Part shown: piece by piece, positions 7,973 to 16,887 of the stretch | Layout of the letters: each line of letters starts with the position of its first letter | Position numbering within the stretch: position 1 is the first letter of the stretch | Assembly: GCF_902859645.1 (NCBI RefSeq) | Contig: NZ_CADIJR010000055.1 | Location: 1-41,893 of the forward strand | Direction of reading: 5' to 3' | From: Achromobacter insuavis | GTDB taxonomy: Bacteria; Pseudomonadota; Gammaproteobacteria; Burkholderiales; Burkholderiaceae_B | DNA: 41,893 nt | The notes under the pieces: model-generated | The model's input: only the letters and a program-made list of their open reading frames with translations | Databases searched by the model: none | Told to the model about the DNA's origin: nothing | Program-made: the position numbers and the translations under genes

Positions 7973-8356
7973 ATGGCCGCCGCTAAAAACTACGGACCCA
8001 AGCGCCTGGTCGTCGGCGCCCATTACGGCGTCATGGACTTCATCATCCAGCGCATCACCGCCGTCATCATGGCCGTGTACACGCTGGTGCTGCTCATCGG
8101 CATCCTGACGATGCCCGCCTTCACGTACGAACACTGGGTCAAGCTGTTCAATTTCTACGTGGGCTTCATTCCGGTTGGCCAGATCCTGGCCTCCCTTGCC
8201 TTCTTTGCGTTGGCCTGGCATGCCTGGATTGGCGTGCGCGACATCTGGATGGACTACGTCAAGCCGGTGGGCCTGCGCCTGCTGCTGCAAGTGCTGACGA
8301 TCCTCTGGTTGATCGGTACGGTCGTTTACTTCGCGCAAATCCTCTGGAGCATCTAA
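7973..8356 (+). CDS. sdhD: Succinate dehydrogenase hydrophobic membrane anchor subunit
   Basis: The 127-residue protein has three predicted membrane helices. The HAWIGVRDIWMDY segment (about residues 82-94) is the SdhD signature carrying the second heme His and the Asp/Tyr pair near the quinone. Its start codon follows the sdhC stop with no gap, so translation is probably coupled. Only three bases separate its stop from the sdhA start. Confidence 0.95.
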   Translation: MAAAKNYGPKRLVVGAHYGVMDFIIQRITAVIMAVYTLVLLIGILTMPAFTYEHWVKLFNFYVGFIPVGQILASLAFFALAWHAWIGVRDIWMDYVKPVGLRLLLQVLTILWLIGTVVYFAQILWSI

Positions 8357-8359
8357 GCC

Positions 8360-10138
8360 GTGGTCTCTGTCCTGAAATCCTTGCCGCGCCGCCAGTTTGA
8401 TGTGGTGGTCGTTGGCGCCGGCGGAGCCGGCATGCGTTGTTCGCTGCAACTGTCCCAAGCGGGCCTGTCCGTTGCAGTGCTGTCCAAGGTGTTCCCCACG
8501 CGTTCGCACACCGTGGCCGCGCAAGGCGGCGTGAGCGCCTCGCTGGGCAACATGAGCGAAGACAACTGGTACTGGCACATGTACGACACCGTCAAGGGTT
8601 CGGACTGGCTGGGCGACCAGGACGCCATCGAATTCATGTGCCGCGAAGCCCCGAACGCCGTGTACGAGCTCGAGCACTTCGGCATGCCGTTCGACCGCAA
8701 CCCCGATGGCACCATCTACCAGCGTCCGTTCGGCGGCCACACCGCCAACTTCGGTGAAAAGCCGGTCCAGCGCGCCTGTGCCGCTGCCGACCGCACCGGT
8801 CACGCGCTGCTGCACACCCTGTACCAGCGCAACGTTGCCGCCCGCACCCAGTTCTTCGTCGAATGGATGGCGCTGGACCTGCTGCGCAACGAAGCTGGCG
8901 ACGTCGTGGGCGTGACCGCCCTCGAAATGGAAACCGGCGAGATCTACATCCTGGAAGCCAAGACCACGGTGCTGGCCACCGGCGGCGCCGGCCGTATCTG
9001 GGCCGCTTCCACCAACGCCTTCATCAACACCGGTGACGGCCTGGGCATGGCCGCCCGCGCGGGCATCCCGCTGCAGGACATGGAATTCTGGCAATTCCAC
9101 CCGACCGGCGTGGCCGGCGCCGGCGTGCTGATCACCGAAGGCGTGCGCGGCGAAGGCGGCATCCTGCTGAACAAGGATGGCGAACGCTTCATGGAGCGCT
9201 ACGCGCCCACGCTGAAGGATCTGGCTCCGCGTGACTTCGTGTCGCGCTCGATGGACCAGGAAATCAAGGAAGGCCGCGGTTGCGGTCCGGACGGCAGCTA
9301 CGTGGTGCTCAAGCTCGATCACCTCGGCGCCGACGTCATCAACAAGCGCCTGCCCTCGATCCGCGAAATCGCCATCAAGTTCGGCAACGTCGACCCGATC
9401 AAGGAACCGATCCCCGTCGTTCCGACCATCCACTACCAGATGGGCGGCATCCCGGCCAACTACCACGGCCAGGTGCTGACGCGCGAAAACGGCGAGAACA
9501 AGATCGTCAACGGCCTGTACGCCATCGGCGAATGCGCCGCGGTGTCGGTGCACGGCGCCAACCGCCTGGGCACCAACTCGCTGCTGGACCTGATCGTGTT
9601 CGGCCGCGCCACCGGCAACCACATCGTCAATTCGCATCCGGAACGCCAGCACGCGCACCAGCCCGTGCCGCAGCAGGCCGTCGAATTCTCGCTGGATCGC
9701 GTCAACAAGCTGGAATCGCGCACCTCGGGCGAGAAGACCCAGGACATCGGCAACGCCATCCGCTTCTCGATGCAGCGCCACTGCGGCGTGTTCCGCACGC
9801 TGGAGCTGCTGAACGAAGGCGTGACCCAGATCGAAGACCTGGCCAAGCAAGCCGACAACATCTACTTCAAGGACAAGTCCAAGGTGTTCAACACCGCGCG
9901 CGTCGAGGCGCTGGAACTGGCCAACATGACCGAAGTGGCCCGCGCCACGATCAAGTCGGCCGCCAACCGCACCGAAAGCCGCGGCGCCCATGCGCTGGAC
10001 GACCACCCGACCCGCGACGACGAGAACTGGCTCAAGCACACCCTGTGGTACTCCGAAGGCAGCCGCCTGGATTACAAGCCTGTGCAGATGAAGCCGCTGA
10101 CGGTCGAGTCCTTCCCGCCCAAGGCGCGTACCTTCTAA
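8360..10138 (+). CDS. sdhA: Succinate dehydrogenase flavoprotein subunit
   Basis: The 592-residue catalytic subunit oxidises succinate to fumarate. It has the N-terminal FAD-binding VVVGAGGAGMRC. The SHTVAAQGG motif carries the His that binds FAD covalently. HPTGVAGAGVLITEG and HGANRLGTNSLLD are the substrate-binding and catalytic-Arg regions. The start is a GTG three bases after sdhD; no better ATG precedes the FAD motif. FAD attachment is expected to need SdhE, which is encoded downstream in the same cluster. Confidence 0.97.
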   Translation: MVSVLKSLPRRQFDVVVVGAGGAGMRCSLQLSQAGLSVAVLSKVFPTRSHTVAAQGGVSASLGNMSEDNWYWHMYDTVKGSDWLGDQDAIEFMCREAPNAVYELEHFGMPFDRNPDGTIYQRPFGGHTANFGEKPVQRACAAADRTGHALLHTLYQRNVAARTQFFVEWMALDLLRNEAGDVVGVTALEMETGEIYILEAKTTVLATGGAGRIWAASTNAFINTGDGLGMAARAGIPLQDMEFWQFHPTGVAGAGVLITEGVRGEGGILLNKDGERFMERYAPTLKDLAPRDFVSRSMDQEIKEGRGCGPDGSYVVLKLDHLGADVINKRLPSIREIAIKFGNVDPIKEPIPVVPTIHYQMGGIPANYHGQVLTRENGENKIVNGLYAIGECAAVSVHGANRLGTNSLLDLIVFGRATGNHIVNSHPERQHAHQPVPQQAVEFSLDRVNKLESRTSGEKTQDIGNAIRFSMQRHCGVFRTLELLNEGVTQIEDLAKQADNIYFKDKSKVFNTARVEALELANMTEVARATIKSAANRTESRGAHALDDHPTRDDENWLKHTLWYSEGSRLDYKPVQMKPLTVESFPPKARTF

Positions 10139-10156
10139 GTCCGGATAGAGCCTACT

Positions 10157-10873
10157 ATGAGCACCAAGAGAATCGTCAAGTTCGAAATCTACCGCTACGA
10201 TCCGGACAAGGACGAGCGCCCGTACATGCAGAAGCTGGAAGTCGAACTCCAGCCCACCGACAAGATGCTGCTCGATGCGCTGGTGCGCATCAAGAACGAC
10301 GTCGATGACAGCCTGGCCCTGCGCCGCTCGTGCCGTGAAGGCGTGTGCGGTTCGGACGCCATGAACATCAACGGCAAGAACGGCCTGGCCTGCACGACGA
10401 ACCTGCGCGAGCTGAAGGAACCGATCGTGCTGCGCCCGCTGCCGGGCCTGCCCGTGATCCGCGACCTGATCGTGGACATGACGCACTTCTTCAACCAGTA
10501 CCACTCGATCCGCCCGTACCTCATCAACGACACGCCGCCGCCCGAGAAAGAGCGCCTGCAGTCGCCCGAGGCGCGCGAAGAGCTGGACGGCCTGTACGAG
10601 TGCATCCTGTGCGCGTGCTGTTCCACTTCCTGCCCGTCCTTCTGGTGGAATCCGGACAAGTTCGTCGGCCCCGCCGGCCTGCTGCAAGCCTACCGCTTCA
10701 TCGCCGACAGCCGCGACGAAGCCACCGGCGAGCGTCTGGACAACCTGGAAGACCCGTACCGCCTGTTCCGTTGCCATACCATCATGAACTGCGTCGACGT
10801 CTGTCCCAAGGGGCTGAACCCGACCAAGGCCATTGGCAAGATCAAGGAACTGATGGTCCGTCGGACGGTCTAG
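10157..10873 (+). CDS. sdhB: Succinate dehydrogenase iron-sulfur subunit
   Basis: The 238-residue protein passes electrons from SdhA to the membrane subunits. Cysteine groups for all three clusters are visible: [21 protein letters not shown] for the 2Fe-2S cluster, [16 protein letters not shown] for the 4Fe-4S cluster, and [17 protein letters not shown] for the 3Fe-4S cluster. The gene starts 18 bases after sdhA with a weak ribosome site, consistent with coupled expression. Confidence 0.97.
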   Translation: MSTKRIVKFEIYRYDPDKDERPYMQKLEVELQPTDKMLLDALVRIKNDVDDSLALRRSCREGVCGSDAMNINGKNGLACTTNLRELKEPIVLRPLPGLPVIRDLIVDMTHFFNQYHSIRPYLINDTPPPEKERLQSPEAREELDGLYECILCACCSTSCPSFWWNPDKFVGPAGLLQAYRFIADSRDEATGERLDNLEDPYRLFRCHTIMNCVDVCPKGLNPTKAIGKIKELMVRRTV

Positions 10874-10896
10874 TAGTTTGGTGTATTTAAGGTGTA

Positions 10897-11160
10897 ATGA
10901 TGAGCAGGCTTACTGAACTGGAACGGGCGCGTCTGCGTTGGCGGGCGCGCCGGGGCCTGCTCGAAAACGACTTGATCATCACCCGGTATCTCGACGCCCA
11001 CGAAGCCGAGCTTACCGACGATGACGTGACGGCATTGACGCAGCTCTTCGAGTTGGGAGACAACGATCTTCTCGACCTGCTGCTGGCCCGCAAGGAACTC
11101 GAGGGCGAACTCGACACGCCCCGACTCCGCGGCATCATCGGCCAGATGCGGTCGCTCTGA
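10897..11160 (+). CDS. sdhE: FAD assembly factor SdhE
   Basis: The 87-residue protein of the SdhE/CptB/YgfY family (DUF339) assists covalent flavinylation of SdhA. The RGLLENDLI stretch (residues 19-27) is the family's conserved RGxxE motif. FELGDNDLLDLLL is the typical helical segment. Two adjacent ATGs (10897, 10900) are possible starts, both behind AAGGTG. It sits between sdhB and gltA, an arrangement common in betaproteobacteria that fits its role directly. Confidence 0.93.
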   Translation: MMSRLTELERARLRWRARRGLLENDLIITRYLDAHEAELTDDDVTALTQLFELGDNDLLDLLLARKELEGELDTPRLRGIIGQMRSL

Positions 11161-11179
11161 TTAATTGAGAGGAAAAAAC

Positions 11180-12490
<1,311 letters not shown>

Positions 12491-12512
12491 TACGCTGCCT
12501 GGCTTGAACAAG

Positions 12513-12535
12513 AAACCGCCTTCGGGCGGTTTTTT
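12513..12535 (+). terminator. Intrinsic terminator after gltA
   Basis: An 8-bp stem (AAACCGCC/GGCGGTTT) with a TTCG loop runs into a T-rich tract about 20 bases after the gltA stop. This closes the sdh-gltA transcription unit. Confidence 0.9.
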
Positions 12536-12603
12536 GTTGCCCGCTCGCGCCGCCGTCGAGCGCGCCGTCGCGGCCGGGCGCTTTGGCGTTTATCATCCTT
12601 GCC

Positions 12604-13713
12604 ATGATTCCGATAGCACTGCCCTCCGCGGGCTTCTATATCTTCGTTTCCCTGGGCTTCCTGGCGGGGCTTATCCTGCTTGGCTGGGCGCTGGTGCTGG
12701 TCGCCAGCGGCGGCGCGCGCCGCACGGTGCGCAAGTACTGGAAGACCTCCAGCCTGCTGTTCGTGGTGCTGGCGGTTCCCTTTGCCTTCTATGCCTGGGT
12801 CCAGGCGGTGATCTGGCAGGTGGAGCGCGAAGGCGATCGCGCCGAGGCCGCCCGCAATGTCACCCTCGCGGCGACGACCACGGTGGGCGGCATTGCCATG
12901 CCGGCCGGCACGCGCCTGAAGCTGCAGGACGAGGGGCAACTGGAGACCTACGTCGAGGCCGAGTTCCCGCGGCCGGTGGCCATGTACGGCGTGCAGGCGT
13001 CGAGCGCGCGGCGCTATCTGGACGCCGAGTACGACAGCGAGACCTACGCGCTGCGCGGCCGGCATCCGCGCACCGTCCTGCTGCGGGGCGCCGGCAGCCA
13101 GGCGGTGCAGGGCTGGCAGTGCGACGCCACCCAGGACATCGAGTTCGACGTGATGCAGGATGGCGCCATGAAGGCGCTGAACACGTGCGTGCTGGGCCCG
13201 GGCAACCGGGTCGATGCGCTCGATCTTGCGCCCGGCTCCATCGTGTATGGATCGGGCGGCACCGTCTATACCGATGGCTCGCGCGACCCGGACCAATGGC
13301 GCATCGAGGTCAAGGATCCGGTGGCGGTCAAGGTGTTCGGATTGCCGTTGAGCGAGCCCCGGCTCTACCTCGATGGCGAGCGGCGCCTGCTGCGTGTCAG
13401 CGATGCCGAATTGGCCTGCCCGACGACCTTTGGCGGCGTCCGCTACGCCGCCGGCACGCAGGTCCAGACCATGCGGCGCGGCCGCGGCGATGGCCGCGAG
13501 CCGTTCCCGGGCGTGCTGGTGCTGAGTCCGTGGAATGGCGACGTCGCCAGGCGCGACGGCCAGGCCGACGTGCCCGAGGGCATGTCGGTGAGGCAGACGC
13601 TGTCGGGCGAGGTCATCGACGTGGTCAAGAACGACGCCGTGGGCGTGTTCCACTTCGCCACCATCATCGTGGGCGACGACGCGCCCCAGCCGACCCGCGC
13701 GCGCTGTCCCTGA
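12604..13713 (+). CDS. Membrane-anchored protein of unknown function
   Basis: No family was recognised in this 369-residue protein. Two hydrophobic segments lie near the N-terminus (about residues 9-33 and 47-69). A largely polar region of about 300 residues follows, with many short Gly/Asp/Val-rich strands such as VYGSGGTVYTDG and a YVEAEFPRPVAMYG stretch. These suggest a beta-rich, possibly periplasmic domain. Two Cys in the middle (in WQCDAT and LNTCVLG) and one in ELACPTTFGG could form disulfides. The ATG at 12604 was chosen; an in-frame TTG at 12583 is an alternative and neither has a clear ribosome site. It follows the gltA terminator and is convergent with the DUF2214 gene. Confidence 0.75.
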   Translation: MIPIALPSAGFYIFVSLGFLAGLILLGWALVLVASGGARRTVRKYWKTSSLLFVVLAVPFAFYAWVQAVIWQVEREGDRAEAARNVTLAATTTVGGIAMPAGTRLKLQDEGQLETYVEAEFPRPVAMYGVQASSARRYLDAEYDSETYALRGRHPRTVLLRGAGSQAVQGWQCDATQDIEFDVMQDGAMKALNTCVLGPGNRVDALDLAPGSIVYGSGGTVYTDGSRDPDQWRIEVKDPVAVKVFGLPLSEPRLYLDGERRLLRVSDAELACPTTFGGVRYAAGTQVQTMRRGRGDGREPFPGVLVLSPWNGDVARRDGQADVPEGMSVRQTLSGEVIDVVKNDAVGVFHFATIIVGDDAPQPTRARCP

Positions 13714-13744
13714 GCCGGGCGGGCCGCGCGGGTCGCGGCGCGCG

Positions 13745-14197
13745 TTACGCGCCGATGCCGCGCGCCATCAGCACGGCGAACAGCGGCAGGAAGATGAACA
13801 GGTGCGATTCGATCATCACCCAGCGGCGCGCGCGCTTGATCTGCGCGGCGTCCGGCACGAAGGCGGGCTGCTGGCGCGCCTGTTTCGCCCAGCGCAGGAA
13901 GGCCAGCGTGGGCGGGGCCGAACAGAGGCCGATGATGACGAACAGCGTGACCTTGGCGTGGAACCACGGGTTGCCCATGTAGAACGCGGCGCCCTTGACG
14001 CCCAGGGTCAGGCGCAGCACGCCGGTGACCAGCACCAGGATCGCGCTGAGCAGATAGAGGCGGTCATAGACCACCAGGCGCTTGAGCGTGGCCGGCGTCA
14101 GGTCGGGGCGCAGCAGCACCGCTTCGGCGGTCAGCACCACCACCAGCACGAAGATGGCCAGGAAGTGAAACCAGGCCAGGAAGGCGTCGAGCAACAT
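13745..14197 (-). CDS. DUF2214-type integral membrane protein
   Basis: The 150-residue protein has four likely helices, starting MLLDAFLAWFHFLAIFVLVV. The pattern of the His in the first helix, YDRLYLLSAILVLVTGVLRL in the second, and NPWFHAKVTLFVIIGLCSAPPTL in the third fits the DUF2214 family of predicted membrane proteins, distantly like CopD/HemJ. Its function is unknown. The start was set at the ATG with GGAG nine bases upstream, not at upstream in-frame codons lacking hydrophobic sequence. It lies downstream of the maeB terminator, so it probably has its own promoter. Confidence 0.75.
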   Translation of the reverse strand: MLLDAFLAWFHFLAIFVLVVVLTAEAVLLRPDLTPATLKRLVVYDRLYLLSAILVLVTGVLRLTLGVKGAAFYMGNPWFHAKVTLFVIIGLCSAPPTLAFLRWAKQARQQPAFVPDAAQIKRARRWVMIESHLFIFLPLFAVLMARGIGA

Positions 14198-14293
14198 AGG
14201 GTCGGGCTCCGGTAGGGAAGGGGTCGAGGGGAGTCTCTGCCCCGTTTTTACCATTCGCCCGTCGCCACGCACTATCGCGCCATCAAGCCGCAC

Positions 14294-14320
14294 AAAAAAA
14301 GGACGCCCCGTGGGGCGTCC
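14294..14320 (-). terminator. Intrinsic terminator after maeB
   Basis: On the minus strand a 9-bp stem (GGACGCCCC/GGGGCGTCC) is followed by seven T residues, starting 27 bases after the maeB stop. Confidence 0.92.
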
Positions 14321-14346
14321 CTTGCGTGCCGATCAACGCAATGCGA

Positions 14347-16644
14347 TCAACGGCGCTTCTTGGCGGCCTCGGCGGCTTCCTGCTGCGCATCGACCACGGC
14401 CAGGGCGGTCATGTTGACGATGCGGCGCACGGTGGCGCTGGTCGTCAGGATGTGCACCGGACGCGCGGCGCCCAGCAGGATCGGGCCCATCGCGACGCCA
14501 TTGCTGCCGGTCATCTTCAGCATGTTGTACGTGATGTTGCCGGTGTCCAGCGTCGGCATGACCAGCAGGTTGGCCGGACCCTTCAGGGTGCTGTCCGGGT
14601 AGGCCTGCACGCGGATCTTTTCCGACAGGGCGGCGTCGGCGTGCATTTCGCCGTCCACTTCCAGGTCGGGCGCGCGGTCCTGCACCAGCTGGCGCGCGGC
14701 GGCCATCTTGCGCGACGATTCCGTGACGCGGCTGCCGAAGTTCGAGTGCGACAGCAGGGCGATCTTGGGCACCACGCCGAAACGCAGCATCTCGTCGGCG
14801 GCCTGGATGGTGATGTTGGCGACTTCCTCGGCCGACGGGTTCTCGTTGACGTGGGTGTCGGTGACGAACAGCGTCTGGTCGGGCAGCATCAGCACGTTCA
14901 GGGCGGCGTAGGTCTGGCCTTCCTTCCTGCCGATGATCTCGTCGATGTACTTGAGCTGGTTGTCGTACTTGCTGGCCACGCCGCACAGCAGCGCGTCGGC
15001 GTCGCCACGGCGCAGCAGCATCGCGCCGATCAGCGTGTTGTGCTTGCGGATCATCGCCTTGGCGATGGCCGGGGTCACGCCCTCGCGGCCCTTGAGCTGG
15101 TAGTACGCGTTCCAGGTTTCGTTGAAGCGGCTGTCGTCTTCGGGATCGACGATCTCGAAGTGCTGGCCGGCGACCAGGCGCAGGCCGAACTTCTTGATGC
15201 GCATCTCGATCACGGACGGGCGGCCGATCAGGATCGGGAACGCCAGCTTTTCGTCGGCCACGGTCTGCACCGCGCGCAGCACGCGCTCGTCTTCGCCGTC
15301 GGCGTAGATGACGCGCTTGGGCGCCTTCTTGGCCTGGGCGAACAGCGGGCGCATCAGCTGGCCCGAGTGGTAGACGAAGCCCATCAGCTTCTGGCGGTAG
15401 GCCTCGATGTCCTCGATCGGACGGGCGGCCACGCCGGAGTCGGCGGCGGCCTGGGCCACGGCCGGGGCGATCTGGACGATCAGGCGCGGGTCGAACGGCT
15501 TCGGGATGATGTAGTCGGGACCGAACGACAGTTCCTGGCCGGCGTAGGCGCGGGCCACTTCGTCGTTCTGTTCGGCTTCCGCCAGTTCGGCGATGGCCTT
15601 GACGCACGCCAGCTTCATTTCCTCGGTGATGCGCGAGGCGCCGGCATCCATGGCGCCGCGGAAGATGAAGGGGAAGCACAGCACGTTGTTGACCTGGTTC
15701 GGGTAGTCCGAACGGCCGGTGGCGATGATGCAGTCGGGGCGGGCGGCCTTGGCGATTTCCGGGCGGATTTCCGGTTCCGGGTTGGCCAGCGCCAGGATCA
15801 GCGGACGGTCGGCCATGGTCTTGACCATGTCGGCGGTCAGCACGCCGGCGGTCGAGCAGCCCAGGAACACGTCGGCGCCGTTGACCACGTCGGCCAGCGT
15901 GCGCGCGTCGGTCTTCTGCGCGTAGCGCTTCTTGTTGGCTTCCATGTTTTCATCGCGGCCTTCCCAGATCACGCCGCGCGAATCCACCACGTAGATGTTC
16001 TCGCGCTTGACGCCCAGGTGCACCAGCAGGTCCAGGCAGGCGATGGCGGCGGCGCCGGCGCCCGAGCAGGCCAGCTTGACCGTGCCGATGTCCTTGCCCA
16101 CGACCTTCAGGCCGTTCAGGATGGCGGCCGACGAGATGATGGCGGTGCCGTGCTGGTCATCGTGGAAGACGGGGATCTTCATGCGCTCGCGCAGCTTCTT
16201 CTCGATGTAGAAGCACTCGGGCGCCTTGATGTCCTCGAGGTTGACGCCGCCGAGCGTGGGCTCGAGCGCGGCGATGATGTCGACCAGCTTGTCGGGGTCG
16301 TTCTCGGCCAGTTCGATGTCGAACACGTCGATGCCGGCGAACTTCTTGAACAGGCAGCCCTTGCCTTCCATGACCGGCTTGGCGGCCAGCGGACCGATGT
16401 TGCCCAGGCCCAGCACGGCGGTGCCGTTGGTGATCACGCCCACCAGGTTGCCGCGCGAGGTGTACTTGGAGGCGGCGTCGTCGCCCTGGTCGAAGATGGC
16501 CATGCACGCGGCGGCCACGCCGGGCGAGTACGCCAGCGACAGGTCGTCCTGGTTGGCGAGGGTCTTGGTCGGGGTGACCGAGATTTTGCCGGGGGTGGGA
16601 TAGGCGTGGTAATCCAACGCCAGCTTGGTGAGGGTTTCGTCCAT
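14347..16644 (-). CDS. maeB: NADP-dependent malic enzyme with C-terminal phosphotransacetylase-like domain (MaeB)
   Basis: The 765-residue protein decarboxylates malate to pyruvate with reduction of NADP. The N-terminal malic enzyme part (about 1-425) shows [30 protein letters not shown] and [12 protein letters not shown], then a Rossmann segment around [16 protein letters not shown]. The C-terminal part (about 440-755) is like phosphate acetyltransferase; in MaeB this domain is known to be regulatory (acetyl-CoA inhibition) and not catalytic. The start [20 protein letters not shown] was preferred over an upstream in-frame codon at 16692 because it matches where homologues begin. A terminator-like hairpin lies just upstream of the start. 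Confidence 0.95.
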   Translation of the reverse strand: MDETLTKLALDYHAYPTPGKISVTPTKTLANQDDLSLAYSPGVAAACMAIFDQGDDAASKYTSRGNLVGVITNGTAVLGLGNIGPLAAKPVMEGKGCLFKKFAGIDVFDIELAENDPDKLVDIIAALEPTLGGVNLEDIKAPECFYIEKKLRERMKIPVFHDDQHGTAIISSAAILNGLKVVGKDIGTVKLACSGAGAAAIACLDLLVHLGVKRENIYVVDSRGVIWEGRDENMEANKKRYAQKTDARTLADVVNGADVFLGCSTAGVLTADMVKTMADRPLILALANPEPEIRPEIAKAARPDCIIATGRSDYPNQVNNVLCFPFIFRGAMDAGASRITEEMKLACVKAIAELAEAEQNDEVARAYAGQELSFGPDYIIPKPFDPRLIVQIAPAVAQAAADSGVAARPIEDIEAYRQKLMGFVYHSGQLMRPLFAQAKKAPKRVIYADGEDERVLRAVQTVADEKLAFPILIGRPSVIEMRIKKFGLRLVAGQHFEIVDPEDDSRFNETWNAYYQLKGREGVTPAIAKAMIRKHNTLIGAMLLRRGDADALLCGVASKYDNQLKYIDEIIGRKEGQTYAALNVLMLPDQTLFVTDTHVNENPSAEEVANITIQAADEMLRFGVVPKIALLSHSNFGSRVTESSRKMAAARQLVQDRAPDLEVDGEMHADAALSEKIRVQAYPDSTLKGPANLLVMPTLDTGNITYNMLKMTGSNGVAMGPILLGAARPVHILTTSATVRRIVNMTALAVVDAQQEAAEAAKKRR

Positions 16645-16690
16645 GGGATATAGCCTTTTCGGCGCTAACTGTAGGTAAAAAACGGAAAGC

Positions 16691-16712
16691 AAAAAGCGGG
16701 CTCGCGGCCCGC
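16691..16712 (-). terminator. Terminator-like hairpin in the maeB leader
   Basis: On the minus strand GCGGGC-CGCGA-GCCCGC is followed at once by five T residues, 47-68 bases before the maeB start codon. It is separate from the stronger terminator of the upstream E1 gene at 16839-16875. It could end a short leader transcript, act as an attenuator for maeB, or simply be a second terminator. Confidence 0.55.
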
Positions 16713-16838
16713 CGTATTCTTTGGGAAATGCTTAGGGAACACCCGTATTTCAACAGAAAGCGGCGCGAATTGGTTGCTGCACCGCAGCGATCGTCCGATT
16801 TTGATCAAGCCGGCGCACTTTCGCGCCTCCGGCACGCA

Positions 16839-16875
16839 AAAGGAAAAAGCCCCGGCGTTCGGGGCTTTTTCCTTT
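16839..16875 (-). terminator. Strong intrinsic terminator after the E1 gene
   Basis: A perfect 15-bp stem (16839-16853 with 16861-16875), GC-rich at its tip and with an A/T base, begins 13 bases after the stop of the AceE-like gene. It has T-runs on both strands, so it can work in both directions. Confidence 0.92.
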
Positions 16876-16887
16876 GCTTTCAGCGCG

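Noticed and set aside
7304-10777. A 1157-codon open frame on the minus strand across sdhCDAB
   Set aside because: It is the complement of well-supported succinate dehydrogenase genes, and its composition is that of antisense GC-rich DNA.
14326-16653. A 775-codon plus-strand open frame over maeB, and similar long frames over the E1 gene (16774-19596), the OPT gene (19906-21948, minus) and the receptor gene (36726-39245, minus)
   Set aside because: All lie opposite confidently identified genes and translate to His/Gly/Val/Asp/Arg-rich sequence without recognisable features.
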